Source: JBLIDK01 sp047632595 (lineage in GTDB: Bacteria; Bacteroidota; Bacteroidia; Sphingobacteriales; Sphingobacteriaceae). Taken from it: a stretch of 64,000 nucleotides of DNA. This document shows positions 1 to 9,000 of the stretch, one piece after another. Both the position numbers and the translations under genes were made by a program. Under the pieces are notes generated by a model. That model saw only the letters and a program-made list of their open reading frames with translations, was not told the origin of the DNA and made no database searches. Numbering within the stretch: position 1 is the first letter of the stretch; each line of letters opens with the position of its first letter. The DNA lies in assembly GCA_047632595.1 (NCBI GenBank), contig JBLIDK010000001.1:76262-140261 (forward strand), in the 5' to 3' direction.

Positions 1-105
1 TAATTCAATAAAATTAAGGCTTTCATGAGGAAGTCTGGTGTAATAACCACCATTATGCACAAGTGCTTTCAAGCCAACCAGTTCTGCAAAATCCAGAAAG
101 CTCAA
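1..105 (-). other. Open frame running off the left edge, unrecognised
   Basis: On the minus strand a frame is open from a TTG at 105 down to base 1 (35 codons, including LDFAELVGLKAL and GGYYTRLPHES). A stop lies a few codons upstream of the TTG and no ATG is available. It reads like protein, but I do not recognise a family, and the antisense frame on the plus strand is also open with no start. It could be the 5' part of a gene continuing to the left, or a remnant. Confidence 0.25.
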
Positions 106-263
106 GCCCCTACAGTGAAAAAAGTATTATCATTATTACTCCAATGGCATCACACAAAGTATATATAGAAAATAAGGATTCTACAGTTCTTTTACTATTA
201 ATGCAAAAAGGAGAATAAATGCTGCTTGTAATTCAAAACTAATATGTAGTTTAGTGGCGTATA
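106..263. other. Intergenic stretch, nothing recognised
   Basis: AT-rich sequence between the left-edge frame and the helicase promoter. Only short frames occur on either strand and I see no RNA gene or strong hairpin. Confidence 0.4.
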
Positions 264-294
264 TTGCATTATCCATTTATTATCCCTACCTTTG
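264..294 (+). promoter_or_regulatory. Bacteroidetes-type promoter of the DEAD-box helicase gene
   Basis: A TTG at 264-266 is followed after 20 bases by TACCTTTG at 287-294. This fits the known Bacteroidetes sigma-factor pattern TTTG-N19/21-TAnnTTTG. It predicts transcription from about base 301 and so a leader of about 100 nt before the ATG at 402, which suits a cold-inducible RNA helicase. The leader contains the palindrome GCAGCTGC and complementary TTCTCT / AGAGAA segments that could fold near the start codon. Confidence 0.65.
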
Positions 295-401
295 CACTTT
301 AATTCGCAGCTGCGGTATCTGATCATAGGGTATTCCATTCTCTTCTCACTAAAAACTCGAGAAATTGAATTGGCGGTAAGCGAGAGAAACGGGAAAATAA
401 C

Positions 402-2282
402 ATGACAACATTTGCAACACTAGGTCTAGACGAATCTATCGTTAGGGCTATTACTGATTTAGGTTTTGAAAAACCAACACCTATACAGGAACAATCAATA
501 CCAATTTTACTAAAAGATAATACTGACCTACTTGCCCTAGCGCAAACTGGAACAGGAAAAACGGCTGCCTTTGGTATTCCGGTTATTCAAAAAGTAGATG
601 TCAATAATTTAGATACACAAGCAATTATTCTTTGTCCAACCAGAGAACTTTGTATTCAAGTAGCTGGTGATATTGAAAACTATTCAAAATACGAAAAAGG
701 ATTAGAGATACTTGCTGTTTACGGTGGTGCTCCAATTGATACTCAAATCAAAAAACTTAGACGCGGTGCTCAAATCGTAGTAGGTACTCCTGGTAGAGTA
801 ATTGACCTTATTAAGCGTAAAAAATTAATTCTAGAAAACATTAAATATGTTATTTTAGATGAAGCAGATGAAATGCTTAACATGGGTTTTAAAGATGATT
901 TAGATTTCATCTTATCAAATACTCCAGAAGAAAAACAATGCATGTTGTTTTCTGCAACTATGCCTAAAGAAGTTGCTCGTATTGCTAAAACATACATGAA
1001 TGAGCCTAATGAAATTTCTTCGGGCGAAAAAAATAAAAGTACTGACCAAGTAGAACATCACTTATATATAGTTGACTCTAGAAATAGATATGCGGCTATA
1101 AAACGTGTGGCTGATTCTAATCCTGATATTTACAGTATCATTTTCTGCAGAACTCGTAGAGAGGCTAAAGAAGTTGCTGATAAATTGATTGATGACAACT
1201 ACAGTGCTGATGCAATTCATGGCGACTTAACACAAAGTCAACGTGATAACGTAATGGGCAAGTTTCGCTCAAAACAAATTCAAATGCTTGTTGCAACTGA
1301 TGTTGCTGCACGTGGTTTAGATGTAAGTGGTATTACTCACGTAATTAACTACAACCTTCCTGATGATGTTGAAGTTTATACTCACCGTAGTGGTAGAACT
1401 GGTAGAGCTGGTAAAGAAGGTATTTCTATTTCTATTATCACTAACAGAGAGCAAAACAGAATTCGTCACATCGAAAAAATTATTGGAAAGTCATTCATTC
1501 CTCAGCAAGTTCCTACTGGAACCTCTATTTGTCAGAAACAACTTTTCAGCTTAATTGAAAAAGTTAAGAATATTGAAGTAAACACTGAGCAAATTGCTGA
1601 GTTCTTACCTCCTATTTACGATCAACTAAAAGAACTTAGTAGAGAAGAGTTAATTCAACACTTTGTTTCGGTAGAGTTTAATCACTTCTTAGAATACTAT
1701 GATGGTGCTAAAGACATTAATGTTAGCGCTGGAAGCGGAAGAGACCGTGGTGATAGAGGAGATAGAAGAGATCGTGACCGTGGTGGCGACAGAAGAGATA
1801 GAGGAGACAGAAGAGATCGTGATCGTGGCGAAAGAAGAGACCGTGGTGAGCGTAGTGACCGTGGAAGAGATCGTGAAGAAAACCGAGAAGGTTTCACGAA
1901 GTTCTTTGTAAACGCAGGTTCAAGAGATGGCTTAGATAAGTTCGACTTAATGACTCTAATCAACGATACTCGTTTAAGAGGTGTTGAAATCGGAAAAGTT
2001 GAGGTGTTAAAATCATTCTCATTCTTTGATGCAGCAATTATTCCTGATCCAAGTTCGTTAAGTGAACTTAACTCAATGAACTACGAAGGTAGAACCTTAA
2101 ACATCGAAGTTAAATCTAGCACTCCAAGAAGCAGCGAAGGCTACGGTGGAACTGGTGAAGATGGAGAACGTAGAAGACCTTCAAGAAGTAGAAGCGACGA
2201 TAGCCGTGGTGGATACAGAGGCGGAAACAGTGGCGGTGGCAGCTCTAGAAGCAGCGGCGGTTACAGAAAACGCAGCAGATAA
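402..2282 (+). CDS. deaD: DEAD-box ATP-dependent RNA helicase with DbpA-type RNA-binding domain
   Basis: A 626-residue RNA helicase of the DeaD/CsdA type, which unwinds structured RNA in ribosome assembly and mRNA turnover, typically in the cold. Visible motifs in order: the Q motif region (FEKPTPIQ), Walker A AQTGTGKT, PTRELCIQ, GTPGR, DEAD, SAT, and the second RecA domain with ARGLDV and HRSGRTGRAG. The core ends near residue 380. A low-complexity linker of Arg, Asp and Gly (about residues 447-500) leads to a DbpA-like RNA-binding fold (KFFVNAGSRDG, about 505-580), followed by a second Gly/Ser/Arg tail. The gene stands alone behind its own promoter with a long leader. The symbol deaD is by family; csdA-like naming is also used. 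Confidence 0.93.
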   Translation: MTTFATLGLDESIVRAITDLGFEKPTPIQEQSIPILLKDNTDLLALAQTGTGKTAAFGIPVIQKVDVNNLDTQAIILCPTRELCIQVAGDIENYSKYEKGLEILAVYGGAPIDTQIKKLRRGAQIVVGTPGRVIDLIKRKKLILENIKYVILDEADEMLNMGFKDDLDFILSNTPEEKQCMLFSATMPKEVARIAKTYMNEPNEISSGEKNKSTDQVEHHLYIVDSRNRYAAIKRVADSNPDIYSIIFCRTRREAKEVADKLIDDNYSADAIHGDLTQSQRDNVMGKFRSKQIQMLVATDVAARGLDVSGITHVINYNLPDDVEVYTHRSGRTGRAGKEGISISIITNREQNRIRHIEKIIGKSFIPQQVPTGTSICQKQLFSLIEKVKNIEVNTEQIAEFLPPIYDQLKELSREELIQHFVSVEFNHFLEYYDGAKDINVSAGSGRDRGDRGDRRDRDRGGDRRDRGDRRDRDRGERRDRGERSDRGRDREENREGFTKFFVNAGSRDGLDKFDLMTLINDTRLRGVEIGKVEVLKSFSFFDAAIIPDPSSLSELNSMNYEGRTLNIEVKSSTPRSSEGYGGTGEDGERRRPSRSRSDDSRGGYRGGNSGGGSSRSSGGYRKRSR

Positions 2283-2302
2283 TTCCAACAAAATTAACAA
2301 GT

Positions 2303-3160
2303 ATGGCTAGACGAAATTTAATATACTAATTTTAGCTTTACTGATATCATTAACATCATTGGCGCAAGGTAAACTTGCGCCAATTTTTGGTTTATAACAG
2401 ATGTAAACAATCAACCTGTTCCCTATGCGGCTGTTGGTGTATTTTCAACCAACGACTCCACAAATATTACAGGTACAAGTAACGACGAGAATGGAAAGTT
2501 TTCTACTCCTATTAAACCTGGCTCCTATTATCTAGTTTATATTATCGAAAACGCACTGGAGTAATTGAGCGTATTACTGAAATTGATACGGCAGCTTTAA
2601 ATTCTAATGAACCAAGAGTGGTTTTAAACTTCATTCCAGTGAATTTAGCCATACAGAACGCCTTTGGCTTGGAATTTAATGATAGTTACACCTTGGCAAG
2701 TAGGTGGAGTGTAAACGCTAATTTCGACTTTTACCGAGCCTTAACCAAAGGCGACTACAAAGGAGTTTCTTTTGCAGCCGACACTTACTCATGGAGCACC
2801 AGAGGAAGCTTTAGATTCAAACTACCCCAGCAACTGAACATACAAAGCAGTTTTAACTACCGAGCACCTAGGATTACCACTCAAGGAAGCAGAAAAGCCA
2901 TTTACTCTACTGATTTAGCCATTTCAAAAGAAATACTGAAACGCAATGGTTCATTAACTTTTAGAATTTCTGATGTATTCAACTCACGAAAGTACAGTTC
3001 CATTACCTCCGGTCCCGTGTTCTATTCAGAATCCGATTTCCAATGGAAAGCAAGGCAGTTTACCATGACTTTTTCTTACCGTATAAACCCGGCAGCCAAA
3101 AACAACTATCATAGAAGAGGAAGTAGAGGGTTGGATGTGAAATATGAAATAGGTTTTTAG
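2303..3160 (+). pseudogene. Internally deleted, frameshifted TonB-dependent receptor
   Basis: Pieces of an outer-membrane receptor survive in several frames. After an ATG at 2303 a signal peptide is readable out of frame (ILALLISLTSLAQG). From about 2394 a carboxypeptidase-regulatory-like domain follows (TDVNNQPVPYAAV, then TSNDENGKF and KPGSYYLVY), which ends at a TAA near 2563. From about 2540 a different frame carries a beta-barrel C-terminus, the longest intact stretch being 2618-3160 (180 residues, ending in a Phe-terminated barrel strand). The plug domain and most of the barrel, several hundred codons in intact homologues, are missing. I infer two frameshifts and one large deletion; the 180-residue frame is unlikely to be a working gene. 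Confidence 0.75.
2361..2388 (+). terminator. Probable intrinsic terminator after the helicase gene
   Basis: A perfect 8-bp inverted repeat, GGCGCAAG-GTAAA-CTTGCGCC, lies 79 bases after the helicase stop and is followed by AATTTTT. It stands out as GC-rich in AT-rich surroundings. It overlaps the signal-peptide region of the receptor remnant, so it may have arisen, or become usable, after that gene died. Confidence 0.55.
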
Positions 3161-3163
3161 CTA

Positions 3164-3220
3164 AAAGCTGCAAGCCACTAGTCAAAAGCATTTAGCTCGT
3201 GGCTTTCAACTTGAAGCTTT
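3164..3220. repeat. Imperfect hairpin repeat (element C of a dispersed family)
   Basis: AAAGCTGCAAGCCAC at 3164-3178 is mirrored, with a bulge, by GTGGC at 3199-3203 and CTTGAAGCTTT at 3210-3220. The left arm AAGCTGCAAGCCAC matches 61777-61790 at 13 of 14 bases. It lies between two converging genes, where it might also act as a weak two-way terminator, though there is no long T run. Confidence 0.45.
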
Positions 3221-3233
3221 ATTCTTTCACCCT

Positions 3234-4244
3234 TTAATCCTTCCTCACCTTTTCACTAAACACTCCATTCTTGGTCAAAACCTGCAAAACATACATGCCA
3301 GCATCTAAATGCGAAATATTTAAGTTGTTTTTATCCAATTCAAACTGTACTTGCTGGCCTTGAGTGTTAAATAATTTTACATCTATGATTTCTTCTGTCT
3401 TACCTGTATTAATTTGGATTAATCCATCAGTTGGGTTTGGGTAAACACTTATGGTATTAATGACTTCCGTTACTTTTTTTATCGAGGTTAAATTTCTCTC
3501 GTAGTTAATTTCGCACACAGGATTTTTAGTTCGTAAAGTAAAGTTTTTTATCGAGTCAATAGACTTTGTAAATTCTAAGTGAACAACTAAAGTGTCTTTT
3601 GGCAAGGGCAAGTCATAGCCAGAATTTGATTCTTTTGATACGCTTTTTCCAACTTCATCAAAAAATTCAAAGGAAGTATAAGCACCATTTACAGCTGCAT
3701 TAATAGAATCTTTATTCGTATTGGTAAGTAGCATGCTGTATTCCATTTTTCCAGTATTCGCAGTTTTGTATAAGCCTAAAACCTTAAAGTCTTCGCAACC
3801 AATATTTGATGAGAAAGGCATATCGATAATGACAGAATCTACATTATGAACGATTTCACAATCTGGTTTATCTGTATTTAAAAGCAACGCGGCTGATTCT
3901 CTAATTGAATTATTTGGTCTAGGATAAACTTCACTACTGTGATATTTATTGTAGAGGTCGAGATTATACATCACTGTGTCTTTAATGGACATTGGTAATT
4001 TATATGAAAACCCAAAGACTTTCATGTAGACTAGTGTGTCATTACCTTTTTTTAACTGAAAATCAGTTTCAAAAATTAAGTTGGTATCAGGTTCTTTTGT
4101 GTGGTTAGTTAACAAGACAGAAACATTACGCACATTTAAATTATTAGTGAAAATTCCAATAACTTCAATGTCTGAACACTCAAATTGAGCATTTGCTGAA
4201 GAACTTAGTATTAACGAAAAAAGAATTAAAGAAAACTTGTTCAT
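3234..4244 (-). CDS. Secreted protein with type IX secretion C-terminal sorting domain
   Basis: 336 residues with a clear signal peptide (cleavage after SANA, near residue 19). There are two similar halves: the motif ECSDIEVIGIFTNN near residue 22 recurs as GCEDFKVLGLYKTAN near 153, each followed by a beta-rich stretch. The last 70 residues form a type A type IX sorting domain (VYPNPTDGLIQI, FNTQGQ, LDAGMYVLQV), which in this family is removed or modified as the protein is fixed to the cell surface. The function of the two repeated domains is not recognised. The small lipoprotein gene ending at 4267 lies 22 bases upstream, so the two may be co-transcribed. Confidence 0.85.
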   Translation of the reverse strand: MNKFSLILFSLILSSSANAQFECSDIEVIGIFTNNLNVRNVSVLLTNHTKEPDTNLIFETDFQLKKGNDTLVYMKVFGFSYKLPMSIKDTVMYNLDLYNKYHSSEVYPRPNNSIRESAALLLNTDKPDCEIVHNVDSVIIDMPFSSNIGCEDFKVLGLYKTANTGKMEYSMLLTNTNKDSINAAVNGAYTSFEFFDEVGKSVSKESNSGYDLPLPKDTLVVHLEFTKSIDSIKNFTLRTKNPVCEINYERNLTSIKKVTEVINTISVYPNPTDGLIQINTGKTEEIIDVKLFNTQGQQVQFELDKNNLNISHLDAGMYVLQVLTKNGVFSEKVRKD

Positions 4245-4266
4245 GCTAGTTGGTTTTATAACTGAG

Positions 4267-4698
4267 TTAATGATTAATTTTTATGCTTTCTGAATCTTTA
4301 ATAATTTGTCCATTCAGTTCAAATTGCAAATCCTTGAAGTCTGTTGCATCTCCACCCTTATTGTTCAAAAAACCCGAATTACATTCATTATAAAAATCAT
4401 ATATCTCGTAGTTTACATTGGTGATCGTATCAACGAGACTCTCTAAATGTAAGTAATAAATCACATTTCTTAAATCATGGTCATAATGATTTAAGAATAT
4501 TATTTTCCCTTCAAACGAGATAGAATCAATTTTTTTGAAAGATGTAGCATCATAACCGATTAAATATTGCTTGTCATAAGTTTTGCTACTTATAATTTCA
4601 AATTCAATTTGTGGGTATCTCTCGTAAGAACAGTCCTTACCTACACAACTTGAGAATAGTATTAGAAGTACTAAAACACCGCCTATTTTTGATTGCAT
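4267..4698 (-). CDS. Small predicted lipoprotein
   Basis: From the ATG at 4698 (143 residues), the N-terminus is a lipoprotein signal with lipobox LFSSC and acylated Cys18. An ATG three codons further upstream (4707) is possible but gives a poorer signal peptide. The rest is a compact, mostly beta, acidic domain that I do not recognise. A TATGTTTG -7-like box lies at 4728-4721. It is probably transcribed with the type IX cargo gene that follows it. Confidence 0.75.
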   Translation of the reverse strand: MQSKIGGVLVLLILFSSCVGKDCSYERYPQIEFEIISSKTYDKQYLIGYDATSFKKIDSISFEGKIIFLNHYDHDLRNVIYYLHLESLVDTITNVNYEIYDFYNECNSGFLNNKGGDATDFKDLQFELNGQIIKDSESIKINH

Positions 4699-4919
4699 TA
4701 AAGTCAATTTATTGTTTTTACAAACATAAACCCCATTTCATTGCCGATAAAGGCAGCAAAAACGAAAACAAGACGAAAGTAGGAGGTTTTATAAGTCATT
4801 TCTTTGATCAAAGAGAATCATAGGTCAAATATACTTTGTATTCTTTTAATATAATATTGGCTTTTTAGGATTGTTTATAGTAAAATTTAAAAAACAATTT
4901 GGATAGTGTCTATTCAAAT

Positions 4920-5915
4920 TTATCCTCGAGGAAGCGGAGACACATCCCAAGCAGCGAACTCCTTAGCTTGTAATTTATAATGTCCTACCATGGCAATCAT
5001 AGCGGCGTTATCTGTACAATACTCAAATTTTGGGAAATGCACTTTCCATCCTAATTCTTGTTCTTGCTCTAAAAAAGAACTTCTCAAGCCAGAATTTGCA
5101 GAAACGCCCCCAGCAACAGCCACTGTTTTTATGGAATATTTTTCACTTGCCAACTTCACCTTGTCTAATAAAATTTCAACTATTGTATGTTGAATTGATG
5201 CACAGATGTCATTTAAATTGTTTTCAATAAATTTAGAATCTGCTTGAACATTTTTGTGAATAAAGTTTAAAATGCCCGTTTTCAATCCACTAAAACTAAA
5301 GTTCAATTCTGGAATATTTGGCTTTGTAAATTTAAATTTTGTTGGATCTCCAACTTTTGCATACTTATCAATTAAAGGCCCTCCTGGGTATGGCAAGCCT
5401 AAAAGTTTAGCCGATTTATCAAATGCCTCACCTGCGGCATCATCGCGTGTGCTTCCAACAATTTCCATGTCGAAATAATCTTTAATTAACACAATTTGAG
5501 TATGCCCACCACTTACGGTTAAACACAAATACGGAAATTTTGGCTTAGGTTCTTCTATATAGTGGGCAAATACATGCGCTTGAATATGATTTACTTCTAT
5601 TAAAGGAATATCCAGAGCGTATGCGAATGATTTAGCAAAAGAGGTTCCTACCAATAAGGGACCTAATAAACCAGGACCACGAGTAAATGCAACGGCGCTC
5701 AAATCTTCTTTTTTGATTCCTGCTTGTGTTATTGCGCTATCAACTACTGGTATTATGTTTTGCTGGTGAGCGCGTGAAGCTAACTCTGGTACAACTCCAC
5801 CATACTTTACATGCACATCTTGACTATTTACAACATTAGACAAAATTTTGCCGTTATACATGACAGCTGCTGCAGTATCATCGCAGGAAGATTCTATACC
5901 AAGAATGTAAGACAT
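4920..5915 (-). CDS. tsaD: tRNA N6-threonylcarbamoyladenosine transferase TsaD
   Basis: 331 residues, usual length. TsaD transfers the threonylcarbamoyl group to A37 of tRNAs reading ANN codons, in a complex that includes TsaE, whose gene is also in this window (15077-15529). Recognisable features are the N-terminal ILGIESSCDDT signature, the metal-binding histidines H110 and H114 (HIQAHVFAH), SGGHTQI, and the C-terminal CTDNAAMIA motif. It is transcribed divergently from tamB with a 94-base gap. Confidence 0.97.
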   Translation of the reverse strand: MSYILGIESSCDDTAAAVMYNGKILSNVVNSQDVHVKYGGVVPELASRAHQQNIIPVVDSAITQAGIKKEDLSAVAFTRGPGLLGPLLVGTSFAKSFAYALDIPLIEVNHIQAHVFAHYIEEPKPKFPYLCLTVSGGHTQIVLIKDYFDMEIVGSTRDDAAGEAFDKSAKLLGLPYPGGPLIDKYAKVGDPTKFKFTKPNIPELNFSFSGLKTGILNFIHKNVQADSKFIENNLNDICASIQHTIVEILLDKVKLASEKYSIKTVAVAGGVSANSGLRSSFLEQEQELGWKVHFPKFEYCTDNAAMIAMVGHYKLQAKEFAAWDVSPLPRG

Positions 5916-6009
5916 TGTGCTTTTTGCGTTTTTTTACTATTACCTTTAAACCAAATTTTAATCGAACGATTAAAATAACAAAACTTCTATTAAACAAGTA
6001 CTAAAAATA

Positions 6010-9000
6010 GTGACCATTGTGGTTACAATCATTATTCTATTATTGATTGTATGCTACATCGGCTTTCGTTCTTCGAAGGTACAAAGTTTTGTGTCCCAAA
6101 AAGCGGCAAATTACCTCAGCAAAAAACTTAATACCACTATCACCATTAAAGGGGTAGACTTTAGACCGATAAAAACCTTAATTCTTGAAGAACTCTATAT
6201 CGAAGATCAATTTGGTGACACCTTACTCTATACAGAGCGATTTAATTTAGATATAAGCTCATACAATGTTCCTAATACAACTATAAGTTTTGGCTTAATT
6301 GGACTTCAAAATGCAACGGTTCATTTAAAACGCTTTGAATCTGATAGTCTTATGAATTTCGCATTTCTAATTGACGCCTTTAAAAGTGAAAAACCAACTA
6401 CCGCAAAAACACTATGGGAAGTTGAAATAGGAAGACTTAATTTAAAAAACACCACTTTCAAATATGACAATCAATTAAAGGATTCTATTTACGATGGAAT
6501 TGATTATAATCACATAGCAATTTCTGATTTTAATTTAGCTGCAAAGGATATTTACTTTTTGAAAGACAGCATTTTAGGTGAAATAAGATTCTTAAATTTA
6601 AAAGAAAAGTCGGGTTTTGAATTAACCAACCTTAAAACTGTTTTTGATGTAGATTCTAAAAAAGCTGAGTTTAGTGAACTACTAATTGAAACCCCTTATA
6701 GCACTATTAGGAATTATTACAAAATGCAGTACAATAACTGGAGTGACTACAATGATTTTATTAATCAAGTTCGCCTTACTGCCAATTTAGAAAAAACTGT
6801 TTTTTCTAGTATCGATCTAAGTTATTTTGCGCCAAAGTACCCGGCAAAAAAACAGGTTGTGAATCTTTCTGGTGAAGTAAAAGGTAAAATAAACCGCTTA
6901 CGTATAAACAACCTGGATTTGGAAACAGATAAGGTCTCCTTAACCGCATCATGTAAATTAGATGGTTTGCCCGATTTTAATGAAACAATCATGGATATTT
7001 CGGTAGATAATTTAAAGGCCACAAGAAGTTCACTCCAAAACCTTATTAACGCTTATATTAAAGAAAACAAAATTAACCTACCGCCTACTTTAGACCAACT
7101 TGGCACCGTTAATTTTAGCGGGAAGTATGTTGGCTTTTATTATGATTTTGTAGCTGACGGAACATTCAATACCGCAATAGGTAGAATCACTTCAGATTTA
7201 AACCTAAAACTTGATGGAGAAAACACCAAATATTCGGGAAGCCTTGAAGGTTTTAATGTTGATTTGAAAAAAATTACCAGTAACGCTGATTTAGACCGAA
7301 TCAATTTCAAAACTACGGTTAAGGGTAAAGGAATCACATTAAACAAGGTTGATGTGGAGCTAAATGGATTAATAAAAAGCATTCGTTACAAAACTTACAA
7401 TTACACCAATATTGATTTAAATGGAATGTTAAGCAAGAAACTGTTTGATGGTTCTATAAATCTAAATGACAAAAACGTAAACTTAGCCTTTTTAGGTAAA
7501 ATCGACTTAAATGAAGCGGAACCAAAATTTAGTTTCTCTGCTACTCTTGACAGTGCTAATCTTAAAAACTTAAACCTGTATGATGAAGATTTAAATATTT
7601 CAACTTCGGTTACAACCAATTTCTATGGTTCTAAATTAGATAATTTAATGGGTGATATTGTGGCCAAAAACACCGTTCTTTTAAGAGATGGAAAACGTTA
7701 CGAAATTGAAGAGGTTACTATAAATTCTAAGAAAGTACCTACAGGTAAAAAACTGGTTGTGAACTCCTCTATTATAGAGGCCGAGTTAGAAGGGGTGTTT
7801 GTTTTTAAGAATCTCTATCCATCGTTCAAAAAATTAGTCAACAAGTATGTTCCCAATTTAATTTTTGAGCAAAAAGAGGAAGTAATTCCGGACCAAAACT
7901 TTAACTTTTATATTAATGTAATAGACCCAAATTTTATTACGAATCTTCTGCTTCCAGATTTAGTAATAAGCCAAAATACAGTAATTGGAGGCTCATTTAA
8001 AAAGGACAGTATATACACTTACGCTGGCGCTGATTTTATTCAGTACAAAGAATTTGAATTCTCAAACCTAATTGTAGACCAAACCAGTGGAGAGTTTTTC
8101 CAAACAATTGTTTCGAGCGATAAGCTAACACGAAATGATAGTCAGTTAGTTGAGAACATAATAATTAGTAGTGAATTAGCAAATAACAACTTAAACTTTA
8201 ACGTTAAACTTGCTGAAAAATCAGCTTCTTCTCAGTTAGATTTAAACGGATTTATTGACTTTACAGCCGACACTACTTATTTAAGTATTCTAGAATCTGA
8301 AATTATATTAGATCAAGAATCATGGAAAATAAAGGACCAGTTTAATGTGGCACTTCTTGAAAACCAAGTGCTAATAAACGGCTTTGCAATGACCAATAAA
8401 ATGCAATCTGTTAAGGTAAATGGCATTATTTCTAAAAACCCTGATGATTTTTTAAAGGTTGAGCTAGCAAATATTGAATTAGATATAGTTAACGGTTATT
8501 TAAAAAGTTCATCTGTAAAATTGGCTGGTGTGCTTGGTGGTGAAGTAAATGTTGCATCAGTAACAGCAAAGCCCATTTTTGATGGCAATATAAATGTGAA
8601 AGATTTTGAGTACAATGGCGATACCCTGGGAAATGTTTCATTGCTTTCAATTTACAATGCAGAAAAAGGCATTATTGATATTGATGGCAATATCAATAAC
8701 AAACTTCTTGAGTCAATTAATATTGACGGGCGAATTTTAACTAAAAAAATAAAAAACAATTTAGAATTAGATTTAACTCTAATAAAAACAGATTTGTCTA
8801 TTTTTCAACCTTTAGTAGGCCAATTTATTGACAATTTACAAGGTATTGCATCAGCTGAATTAGAAATAAGAGGCTCTACTAATCAACCAGAAGTATATGG
8901 AAGTTTAACAACAGAAGATGTTGGCTTAACGGTTAAATACTTGAATACTCGTTATTATTTTTCTCATAGTTTCTTGTTTGACAAGGATCAAATAAACATT

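Noticed and set aside
1..219. Plus-strand frame of about 66 codons at the left edge
   Set aside because: It has no start codon apart from one 24 codons before the stop and is antisense to a more protein-like minus-strand frame.
1738..1905. Short tandem repeats that could suggest a CRISPR array
   Set aside because: The repeats are short codon-level units with no spacers, inside the helicase gene.
1697..1963. Open frames on both strands across the helicase linker
   Set aside because: They arise from the low-complexity RD/RG repeat coding and have no start context or protein-like sequence.
4868..4903. ATTGTTT/AAACAAT inverted repeat after tsaD as a terminator
   Set aside because: The stem is only A-T pairs and no T run follows on the minus strand.
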